Of a DNA stretch of 12,466 nucleotides, positions 7,171 through 12,466 are shown one piece after another. Position numbers and translations under genes: made by a program. Each line of letters opens with the position of its first letter. Within the stretch, counting starts at the first letter, position 1. This DNA is from Candidatus Scatoplasma merdavium (GTDB lineage Bacteria; Bacillota_I; Bacilli_A; RFN20; CAG-288): the NCBI GenBank assembly GCA_017694135.1, contig JADING010000063.1, positions 1 to 12,466 of the forward strand, in the 5' to 3' direction. The notes under the pieces were generated by a model that saw only the letters and a program-made list of their open reading frames with translations, did no database searches and was not told where the DNA came from.

Positions 7171-7464
7171 TATAAAACACCAACTTTCTTAACTACTTTA
7201 ATTGTATTAGAAAACAGGAGTTTTATCTATGTTTTTAAAACAACAAAACCACTAAACCCTACTATTGATAATTTTAAAAAATTAACATATATTCTACTCA
7301 AAAAATGCATGGATATCGTAGACATTATCATGTATATTTTTTACTTTTCTCGAATATCACTTGATTTTTCACTTTTGTAGAGCGTTTTAAGACATATTTC
7401 ACAAATAGTGTCGAATCCGAAGTGCTATTGCGGGGTACGATATAACGAGTATGAATTGGTAATC
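7171..7464. other. AT-rich stretch between the AlbA_2-type gene and repeat copy 2
   Basis: No intact gene is seen in these 294 bp. On the minus strand, next to the repeat, two overlapping frames stay open for about 40-45 codons (about 7329-7465). One of them has a single internal TAG, and neither has a start with an SD site. They might be a decayed gene end, but no family was recognised. A possible -10 (TACAAT, minus strand) near 7199-7204 could serve the downstream gene but lacks a clear -35. Confidence 0.35.
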
Positions 7465-7521
7465 GTTGGTATAAAAAAATAACCTATAATGCTTTGGCAC
7501 TATAGGTGATTTACTGAAATG

Positions 7522-7523
<2 letters not shown>
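7465..7523 (+). repeat. 59-bp direct repeat, copy 2 (at the tRNA-Lys 3' end)
   Basis: Identical to 5712-5770. It begins inside the last two bases of the tRNA gene (discriminator A and position 72) and extends through the tRNA terminator. The tRNA body is present only beside this copy, which is therefore likely the resident one. Confidence 0.93.
7473..7507 (-). terminator. Intrinsic terminator of tRNA-Lys
   Basis: An 11-bp stem (arms 7497-7507 and 7482-7492, minus strand) with loop CAAA is followed by seven T (7473-7479). It starts about 14 nt after the mature tRNA 3' end. It also shields the cassette gene from tRNA read-through. Confidence 0.85.
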
Positions 7524-7594
<71 letters not shown>

Positions 7595-7642
7595 AGCTCT
7601 TTTGAGCTTTATAATGATACCGCAAGACTAGGATTTATGCAA
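7595..7642 (-). promoter_or_regulatory. Candidate promoter and short leader hairpin of tRNA-Lys
   Basis: TTGCAT (7637-7642) and TATCAT (7614-7619) are 17 bp apart on the minus strand and predict a start near 7607. The roughly 12-nt leader contains most of a small perfect hairpin, agctc-aaaa-gagct (7595-7608), abutting the tRNA 5' end where RNase P cuts. Confidence 0.55.
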
Positions 7643-7656
7643 CAACTAATTTTATG

Positions 7657-7676
7657 AATAGTTTTTATAAACTATT
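7657..7676. promoter_or_regulatory. 8-bp inverted repeat between divergent promoters
   Basis: aatagttt-ttat-aaactatt is a perfect dyad between the tRNA-Lys promoter and the DUF368 promoter. It has no flanking T-run suited to a terminator. It could be an operator or chance AT-rich symmetry. Confidence 0.25.
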
Positions 7677-7711
7677 TAAATATTAAGCGTTCAATTGTTA
7701 CGCATTTGGAT

Positions 7712-7720
7712 TGATACAAT
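7712..7720 (+). promoter_or_regulatory. Candidate extended -10 promoter of the DUF368 gene
   Basis: TGATACAAT is a TGn extended -10 with TACAAT (7715-7720). It would give a leader of about 100 nt before the ATG at 7831. A second, weaker candidate closer to the gene is TTGCGT (7777-7782) with TATTCT 17 bp downstream (7800-7805). Confidence 0.4.
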
Positions 7721-7830
7721 AGACAAAAAGAACTCCAATTTAAATTTGAAGTATCTTAAACATTAATAAATCTTATTTGCGTATAAGTAAATTTAGTATT
7801 ATTCTATGCAATATATACACGAGGTTAGTT

Positions 7831-8808
7831 ATGGAAGAAAATAATATTGAAAAGTACGAAGAACTTGAATATAAAACGTGGAAAGATCGTCTATTATCGG
7901 CTTTAAATGGTTTCTTTATTGGGTTAGCTATCATTGTTCCTGGAGTGTCTGGATCAACCATTTCAATCATTTTCCGCCTTTATGACAAGATGATGTATGC
8001 CTTGTCTCATCTTTTTAAAAAGTTCAAGACCTGTGTTCTTTTCTTGCTACCTCTTTTAATTGGTGGAATCATTGGCTTTGTCGGGGGATTTTTTACCGTT
8101 CAAGCTGTAATTGATAAATACATGTTCATTTGCGTTAGCCTGTTTGCGGGGCTTATGTTAGGTGGCGCAAGTGAAGTTCAAAAAGAAATTAAAAGTGATG
8201 GTGAAAGAAAAAGAGGTTGGAAAGAGTATTTGCTTTTGGCTATCGGTTTGATTTTACCTATTAGTTTATCGCTGATTTTTATAGGTCTAGGCGGAAAGGT
8301 TTCACTAGAATCTAGTTTTTCGCAAAGCGAATTTCCTTTTTATTTATACATTGTCTCTTTGCTTTTAGGTGTTGCGGTATCTTTGACGCAGATTGTTCCT
8401 GGTTTGTCAGCAACTACTTTATTGATGTGTTTTGGAGCATTTACTCCAATTGTTGATTCTGTATCAATCACAGTTTGGAAATTGAATCCTATGTGGATAC
8501 TAATTTATTTGCTTTTAGCTGTGGGTTTTGTTGTTGGAATATTGCTTTTCTCTAAGGCTGTAAATTACTTTATCGAGAAGTACCGCTTTTCTTCTTTTCA
8601 TTTGTTAACTGGTTTAGCTTACGGATCTGTCATCTCAATTTTTTACAACACAGAAACCATTGGAATTTATCAGGCTTGGATGGAAGGAGCTGGTAATATC
8701 GGAAGAGACTTAGGTGTTGGTATACCTTTGTTTGTTATTGGTTTTGCTTTGTCTTTCTGCCTTGTTTATTTTGGCAACAAGTATTTTGCTAAAAAGAAAG
8801 AAAAATAA
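7831..8808 (+). CDS. DUF368 membrane protein, PopT-type polyprenyl-phosphate translocase family
   Basis: An integral membrane protein of 325 residues with about eight or more hydrophobic segments. DUF368 proteins have been reported as undecaprenyl-phosphate translocases that return the lipid carrier to the cytoplasmic face during wall synthesis. The two halves carry the matching re-entrant motif, AIIVPGVSGST (33-43) and QIVPGLSATT (187-196), as expected from the inverted internal repeat. The ATG at 7831 is preferred because GAGG precedes it and the soluble N-terminus then leads into the first motif. A TTG start at 7777 would add 18 residues without an SD site. It is a single gene with its own promoter. 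Another gene's 3' remnant begins right after its stop. The family call is firm; the activity is inferred from the family. Confidence 0.9.
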   Translation: MEENNIEKYEELEYKTWKDRLLSALNGFFIGLAIIVPGVSGSTISIIFRLYDKMMYALSHLFKKFKTCVLFLLPLLIGGIIGFVGGFFTVQAVIDKYMFICVSLFAGLMLGGASEVQKEIKSDGERKRGWKEYLLLAIGLILPISLSLIFIGLGGKVSLESSFSQSEFPFYLYIVSLLLGVAVSLTQIVPGLSATTLLMCFGAFTPIVDSVSITVWKLNPMWILIYLLLAVGFVVGILLFSKAVNYFIEKYRFSSFHLLTGLAYGSVISIFYNTETIGIYQAWMEGAGNIGRDLGVGIPLFVIGFALSFCLVYFGNKYFAKKKEK

Positions 8809-9188
8809 AGTACAGCTATGACTTTAATACTAGAACCATTGCTGATCGAGACGGTAATAAATACGCGTTTATATTTGCTACTACGGACAATAAAAACATG
8901 TATTTATCAGATGATATTAACGGGTATGAATTAAATGGAAGCAGCGCATCTATTCATGACAGCTTAGATGGAAAATACCAGGCTATTTCATCTTTCTCAA
9001 ACTATTATTTTTTATATAACAATACCAGGTATATTTATTTTAACGGAGTTTATATCCCTTGCGAGTCTTACGGCTCTAATACCGCGAGCGCTACTGTGGC
9101 TAAGTTTGTTGATAATACTCAATACAGCAGTCATTTGATAAGAACTTTTAACTATGATTTAGATTCGCAAAAATGGGTGGTTTCGTAG
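8809..9188 (+). pseudogene. C-terminal fragment of an unrecognised, probably extracytoplasmic protein
   Basis: One frame is open from a TAA at 8790-8792, inside the end of the DUF368 gene, to the TAG at 9186-9188. It gives about 126 protein-like residues (from YSYDFNTRTIADRDG to QKWVVS). The first ATG (8898) has no SD site and would discard about 30 residues that look coding. The composition is rich in Asn, Ser, Tyr and Asp, and two similar pieces (YSYDFNTRT; IRTFNYDLDSQKW) recall repeated beta-structured surface domains. There is no signal peptide or anchor, as expected if the 5' part was deleted up to the DUF368 stop. It could still be translated by coupling from the upstream gene. No family is assigned. 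Confidence 0.5.
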
Positions 9189-9227
9189 TTAACGACTACA
9201 GACAAGTGTTTTGTTTATAGTTAACTT

Positions 9228-9257
9228 AAAAAGGGACCTTTATTTGGTCCCTTTTAA
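9228..9257. terminator. Bidirectional terminator between the gene fragment and the HPr-like gene
   Basis: aaaagggacc (9229-9238) and ggtccctttt (9246-9255) form a perfect 10-bp stem with a 7-nt loop. T-runs lie at the outer side on both strands. It serves convergent transcription from DUF368/the remnant and from the HPr-like gene, whose stop is about 17 nt away. Confidence 0.85.
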
Positions 9258-9273
9258 ATTCATTTTGTAAAGG

Positions 9274-9546
9274 TTATAAAGGCAGAGTTTCAAGCAAAGA
9301 AATGAAATCGTTGTATGCCATTTCTTCATCTACGCCTTCGATGTCTATATCGAACGTTCCGTTCTGCGGAATAGATAAGGTGAAGACGTTCATGATGGAT
9401 TTCAAATCTGCTTGAGCAGTTGGATCGTTGCGGTCGGCGACCATTGTACATCTAGCGATATGTTTGTTAGCTTCAGCGACGAGTTCAGCTGCTAAGCGGG
9501 AAGTGAGCCCGTTTTCATTTGTGACGCGAACATGGATAGTTTTCAT
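9274..9546 (-). CDS. HPr-like protein without the PTS active-site histidine (Crh-like)
   Basis: A 90-residue single-domain protein with the HPr fold pattern. In true HPr the sequence GLHARPA carries His15, which relays phosphate from enzyme I to the sugar EII proteins. Here the same place reads GLTSRLA (13-19), with Thr for His15, Leu for Pro18, and only Arg17 kept. The second signature, KSIMNVFTLSI (49-59), is intact, so the Ser targeted by HPr kinase in Firmicutes (Ser46) is present as Ser50 after a longer loop. B. subtilis Crh likewise lacks the His (Gln) but keeps Ser46 and works with CcpA. A regulatory role is therefore more likely than sugar transport. GGGAGG precedes the ATG. It is monocistronic with a terminator, and no ptsI is adjacent. 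Confidence 0.88.
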   Translation of the reverse strand: MKTIHVRVTNENGLTSRLAAELVAEANKHIARCTMVADRNDPTAQADLKSIMNVFTLSIPQNGTFDIDIEGVDEEMAYNDFISLLETLPL

Positions 9547-9566
9547 ATAATAAAGCCTCCCACCTA

Positions 9567-9615
9567 AGTAGATTTTATTCTACTGGGTTATAACAATCAA
9601 TTGCAATGAGCACAA
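9567..9615 (-). promoter_or_regulatory. Promoter of the HPr-like gene with dyad over the start site
   Basis: TTGTGC (9610-9615) and TATAAC (9587-9592) are 17 bp apart on the minus strand. A perfect inverted repeat, agtaga-N6-tctact (9567-9584), lies just after the -10 over the predicted start near 9580. It sits upstream of the SD site, where a repressor operator or a 5'-end hairpin would be. Confidence 0.45.
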
Positions 9616-9647
9616 GTAAGCGATTTTTTTAATATTGTAAGAGCTTT

Positions 9648-10892
9648 TTAAACATTTAAAGGGTGTTTAGATGTCAATTCTTTTATTTCTTTTAAAATGT
9701 TGGTTTTAATCTTTTCATCCGAGGGGTTTTTAAGTCTTAAGTCAATGAGGGTGGCGATTTTGATAAATTCCTCTTCATTGAACCCTCTGCTTGTCATAGC
9801 TGGGCTTCCAAGCCTTATTCCACTCGCGTACATAGGACGTTGCGTATCGTTGGGGATGGAGTTTTTATTCGTGGTGATATTTACTTCTTCTAAAGCCATC
9901 TGAGCTTGTAAACCAGTCAGGTTATAAGAAGAATAGACATCTATTAACATGAGGTGATTATCAGTTCCGTTAGTGATGAGCTTTGCCCCGAGACTCATGA
10001 GCTTATTTGCCATGGCTTTAGAGTTTTTTACTACCTGTTCTTGATATGTTTTAAAAGAGGGATCTAACGCCTCTTTAAAGCAGATGGCTTTGGCGGCAAT
10101 AACGTGTTCTAAAGGACCGCCTTGACAGCCGGGAAAAAGAGCTTTGTCAACTTTTTTAGCTACATTTTCATCGTTGGTAAGAATGATACCGCCGCGTGGT
10201 CCACGGAGAGTTTTGTGAGTGGTTGAAGTCACAATATGGGCGTATGGAAGAGGATTTTGATGTAAGCCTGCTGCAATTAGTCCGGCTATATGTGCCATAT
10301 CGACCATGAGGTAAGCTCCGATTTTATCAGCTATTTCTCTAAAGTGTTTAAAATCGATAAAGCGCGGATATGCAGACGCTCCTGCTATTATTAAGTTCGG
10401 TTTGAATTCTTCAGCTATTTTTTCTACTTCATCATAATCTATATATCCTTCAGAGTTTACTCCGTATGCTCTAGCTAGATAGTCTTGCCCGGAGAAAGAA
10501 AGCTTGTATCCGTGTGTCAAATGACCACCGGCATCTAATGACATTCCTAAAACTCTGTCTCCGTGATTAATTAACGCTCGGTATGCCGCCATGTTCGCTT
10601 GCGATCCAGAATGAGGTTGGACGTTAACAAACTTAGCATTGAAAAGCTTTTTAAGCCTTTCTCTAGCTAGGTTTTCTATGGTGTCGACATTTTCACATCC
10701 GCCGTAATATCTTTTTGAAGGGTATCCTTCGGCGTATTTGTTTGTGAATATTGAGCCTTGAGCTTCCATTACAGCTTTGGATGCAAAATTCTCTGAAGCG
10801 ATAAGTTCAATGTTGTCTTCTTGCCTTTGCTTTTCTTTTAAAAGGGCAGCGTATACTTCCTGATCTTCGAACATGATATCTTTTGTTTCCAT
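9648..10892 (-). CDS. glyA: Serine hydroxymethyltransferase
   Basis: This cytoplasmic PLP enzyme converts serine and tetrahydrofolate to glycine and 5,10-methylene-THF, the main one-carbon source for purine, thymidylate and formyl-Met synthesis. The 414 residues are typical for bacteria. Visible marks are IELIASENF (28-36), YAEGYPSKRYYGGCE (53-67), the THF/PLP region VQPHSGSQAN (91-100), VDMAHIAGL (197-205) with Asp198 and His201, the PLP lysine Lys227 in TSTTHKTLRGPRGG, and FPGCQGGPLEH. No key residue is missing. AAGAGG lies about 8 nt before the ATG. It faces away from the metallo-hydrolase operon across a 120-bp divergent spacer. No riboswitch is recognised there. Confidence 0.97.
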   Translation of the reverse strand: METKDIMFEDQEVYAALLKEKQRQEDNIELIASENFASKAVMEAQGSIFTNKYAEGYPSKRYYGGCENVDTIENLARERLKKLFNAKFVNVQPHSGSQANMAAYRALINHGDRVLGMSLDAGGHLTHGYKLSFSGQDYLARAYGVNSEGYIDYDEVEKIAEEFKPNLIIAGASAYPRFIDFKHFREIADKIGAYLMVDMAHIAGLIAAGLHQNPLPYAHIVTSTTHKTLRGPRGGIILTNDENVAKKVDKALFPGCQGGPLEHVIAAKAICFKEALDPSFKTYQEQVVKNSKAMANKLMSLGAKLITNGTDNHLMLIDVYSSYNLTGLQAQMALEEVNITTNKNSIPNDTQRPMYASGIRLGSPAMTSRGFNEEEFIKIATLIDLRLKNPSDEKIKTNILKEIKELTSKHPLNV

Positions 10893-11012
10893 ACTTTTTA
10901 CCTCTTAATATGAGTTTAGCAATTTAAACATAAGAAAGAAGAGAAAACTTAAAATTTGATTGATACTATCTAAAACCGCATTTGTTATATAATTATTGCG
11001 TTAAGGGTAAAT
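10893..11012. promoter_or_regulatory. Divergent intergenic region between glyA and the hydrolase operon
   Basis: Rightward, a perfect TATAAT (10988-10993) lies 19 nt before the start at 11013, but without a good -35 at 17 bp. An AAGGG SD site precedes that start. Leftward, no convincing glyA promoter could be picked from several AT-rich candidates. No shared inverted repeat was seen. Confidence 0.4.
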
Positions 11013-11645
11013 ATGATTAAAGCTTTTGTTTTCGATAATAAAGAGTTTGCAGCAAATACCTATGTTATAGGCAAAAAGGGTGAAAAATGCGTCGTTGTTG
11101 ATTTAGGTTCTACTTCTTCAGAAGTTTCTGATTTTGTTAGACGCAATTTCGAAGGGGTGAGCGCTATTTTACTTACTCACGGGCATTACGATCACGTTCG
11201 TGGGGTTTCGAAATTTATTAAAGCTATGAAGAAAGATGTTCCTGTTTACATTCATAAAGACGATGAGGAGATGCTTCTTTCTGACGAGTTGAACCGCGCG
11301 GTGTTCCACGGGGAAAAAGTTGCTTTTGATTTTAAGCTCAACCTTGTTAATGACGGCGATGTCTTAGATTTTAACGGTGAGCATTTTAAAGTTATTCACA
11401 CACCTTTTCACACCAGAGGTAGTTCCTGCTTCCTTTTAGAAGAAGATAACGCGATTTTTACCGGTGATACCTTGTTTAAAAACGGAATTGGAAGATTTGA
11501 TTTCGCTAATTCTGAACCGGACAAAGTCCACTCTTCTTTGATGAAACTTGTCAACTTAGCTGATACCCTGGTCTGCTATCCTGGGCATGGGGAAATTACT
11601 ACTTTAAAAGCTGAAAAAGAAAACAACCCTTACTTCAGAGGTTAA
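11013..11645 (+). CDS. MBL-fold metallo-hydrolase, glyoxalase II-like
   Basis: A 210-residue cytoplasmic metallo-beta-lactamase-fold hydrolase of the YqgX/glyoxalase-II-like subgroup. The binuclear metal site is complete: THGHYDH (55-61) supplies His56, His58, Asp60 and His61, then His133 in HTPFHTRGSS, Asp152 in FTGDTLF and His192 in YPGHGEITTL. The usual HTPGHT reads HTPFHT, with Phe for the Gly before the metal His, a minor deviation. Members hydrolyse thioesters or other small esters, but the true substrate is not evident. The SD site is AAGGG. Its stop is followed after one base by the pseudouridine synthase ATG, whose SD site lies in this gene's end, so the two are an operon. Confidence 0.9.
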   Translation: MIKAFVFDNKEFAANTYVIGKKGEKCVVVDLGSTSSEVSDFVRRNFEGVSAILLTHGHYDHVRGVSKFIKAMKKDVPVYIHKDDEEMLLSDELNRAVFHGEKVAFDFKLNLVNDGDVLDFNGEHFKVIHTPFHTRGSSCFLLEEDNAIFTGDTLFKNGIGRFDFANSEPDKVHSSLMKLVNLADTLVCYPGHGEITTLKAEKENNPYFRG

Positions 11646-11646
11646 A

Positions 11647-12363
11647 ATGGTCACCCGTTTAGATAACTTTTTATCCAACGAGGGATTCGGCACGCGAAAG
11701 CACGTTAAAACGCTGATAAAAAACGGGCATGTTAAATTAGAAAACGAGATTGTAAAAATCCCTGATTTTAAGTTTGATCCAGAACTTTTGGCGTGCTATG
11801 TTGATGATAATAGAGTCGAGTATCAAAAAGAGATATTTTTAATGCTAAATAAGCCTAGCGGATATATCTGTTCGAATATCGATGAAAGATATCCGTCAGT
11901 TTTAAGGCTCATTGATTCAAAGTATTTGAAAAGAATTAAACTGGTAGGCAGACTTGATGCTGATACTACCGGTCTGCTTTTGCTTATGGATAACGGCAAG
12001 ATTTCTAACAGATTAATTCATCCTAATACCGGTATTGAAAAAGAGTATTTAGCCGGTGTAGACAAAGAGGTTAGCGATAAAGATCTGGAAATTTTACGCG
12101 GTAAAATCGACCTTTATGACGATGGAATAATTCAAGCGAAAAAGGTTGAATTAGTTGGCCCCAAGCTTTTAGATATCACTGTGAGCGAAGGTAAATACCA
12201 CGAGATAAAAAGAATGTGTAAAAGGGCGAATCTAGAGGTTGTTAAGTTAACTAGATTAAGAATAGGGGAATTGAAGCTTGGAGGCTTGGAATTAGGCCAA
12301 TACCGCCATTTGACTAAGGAAGAAGTGAATTATATTAAAAAAGCTGTAAATATGGAGGATTAG
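11647..12363 (+). CDS. RsuA-family 16S rRNA pseudouridine synthase
   Basis: It converts a uridine of rRNA to pseudouridine; RsuA itself acts on 16S rRNA U516. The 238 residues comprise an S4 RNA-binding domain at about 1-47 (RLDNFLSNEGFGTRKHVKTLI) and the catalytic domain from about 62. The domain carries LNKPSGYICS (67-76), the signature GRLDADTTGLLLL (101-113) with nucleophile Asp104, LIHPNTGIEKEY, and the C-terminal EGKYHEIKRM motif. Length and motifs fit RsuA better than RluB/E/F, but specificity among family members is not proven by sequence. AGAGG 7 nt before the ATG overlaps the upstream gene. The following gene starts at the base after its stop. Confidence 0.92.
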   Translation: MVTRLDNFLSNEGFGTRKHVKTLIKNGHVKLENEIVKIPDFKFDPELLACYVDDNRVEYQKEIFLMLNKPSGYICSNIDERYPSVLRLIDSKYLKRIKLVGRLDADTTGLLLLMDNGKISNRLIHPNTGIEKEYLAGVDKEVSDKDLEILRGKIDLYDDGIIQAKKVELVGPKLLDITVSEGKYHEIKRMCKRANLEVVKLTRLRIGELKLGGLELGQYRHLTKEEVNYIKKAVNMED

Positions 12364-12466
12364 ATGTATTCTTTTAAAAACAATCTCGTGAATTTATCAA
12401 ATTCTATTTTAAAAGTATACGGAATAAAAACTTTTCACGACGATATACCTGAAATTACTTCATGCT
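12364..12466 (+). CDS. N-terminus of a further operon gene, cut by the window edge
   Basis: The ATG follows directly on the stop of the pseudouridine synthase gene and has an ideal GGAGG 5 nt upstream. The frame stays open for 34 codons to the window end (MYSFKNNLVNLSNSILKVYG…). The pattern 'NSILKxxGxxTFHxxIPE' vaguely recalls the start of the alkaline-phosphatase-like phosphodiesterases found in Firmicutes, but that is from memory and weak. No domain is visible yet. It is the third gene of the rightward operon. Confidence 0.75.
   Translation, partial: MYSFKNNLVNLSNSILKVYGIKTFHDDIPEITSC

Larger units (their letters stand above)
5771..7464. mobile_element. Putative tRNA-linked cassette between 59-bp direct repeats
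   Basis: The segment contains one intact gene plus non-coding or decayed flanks (5771-5841 and 7171-7464). Its inner ends carry a shared near-identical 10-mer, ttggtaaacg at 5772-5781 and ttggtaatcg at 7456-7465; the latter overlaps the first base of repeat copy 2. By eye the gene is more AT-rich than its neighbours. No integrase, transposase or terminal inverted repeats are present, so mobility would have needed an enzyme supplied in trans or since lost. This is an inference from layout. Confidence 0.5.

Noticed and set aside
7777..7830. Longer DUF368 start (TTG) adding 18 residues
   Set aside because: It is a non-ATG codon without an SD site, and these bases look like promoter or leader. 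The ATG at 7831 has GAGG upstream.

Overview
The window looks like a chromosomal segment of a low-GC, Gram-positive-type bacterium of the Bacilli/Erysipelotrichia/Mollicutes-relative sphere. Evidence: AT-rich intergenic DNA, strong purine-rich Shine-Dalgarno (SD) sites, sigma-A-like promoters, and Bacilli-type versions of CysE, CysK, HPr, CNNM/CorC and DUF368. TGG is used for Trp and TGA as a stop, so the code is standard rather than mycoplasmal. The lineage is inferred from gene families and was not computed.

Left half (1-5533). Positions 1-379 are AT-rich with no recognisable gene. Leftward genes follow: cysK, then cysE (8-nt overlap), a pair of CNNM-family membrane proteins (stop/start fused as TAATG), and gpmA, which ends in a long two-tier hairpin terminator. 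The CNNM pair has a near-consensus promoter whose 17-bp spacer holds a perfect 14-bp palindrome. The first start codon lies only about 3-5 nt after the predicted transcription start, so the mRNA is probably leaderless. There is no clear terminator between cysE and the CNNM genes, so read-through is possible.

Middle (5534-7776). A tRNA-Lys(CUU) gene on the minus strand is followed by its terminator. That 59-bp terminator segment is repeated perfectly 1753 bp away, and a single accessory gene lies between the copies. It encodes an AlbA_2/Schlafen-like protein with a GHKL-type ATPase and a winged helix. The arrangement resembles a small integrated cassette, or a segmental duplication next to a tRNA. 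No recombinase gene is visible.

Right half (7777-12466). A DUF368 membrane protein (PopT-type polyprenyl-phosphate translocase family) is followed immediately by the 3' fragment of a gene that has lost its 5' end. A bidirectional terminator separates this fragment from a leftward HPr-like gene. The HPr-like protein has Thr where the PTS histidine should be but keeps the regulatory Ser region, as in Crh. glyA (serine hydroxymethyltransferase) is next, also leftward. Diverging from it is a rightward operon: a glyoxalase-II-like metallo-hydrolase, an RsuA-family rRNA pseudouridine synthase, and the first 34 codons of a further gene cut by the window edge.

Functionally this is mostly core metabolism: serine to cysteine (CysE/CysK), serine/glycine and one-carbon units (GlyA), glycolysis (GpmA), divalent-cation handling (CNNM pair), lipid-carrier recycling (DUF368) and ribosome modification (RsuA). 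The accessory content is the tRNA-linked cassette and the gene remnant. The most notable items are the 59-bp repeat cassette, the His-less HPr and the leaderless CNNM promoter with its embedded palindrome.
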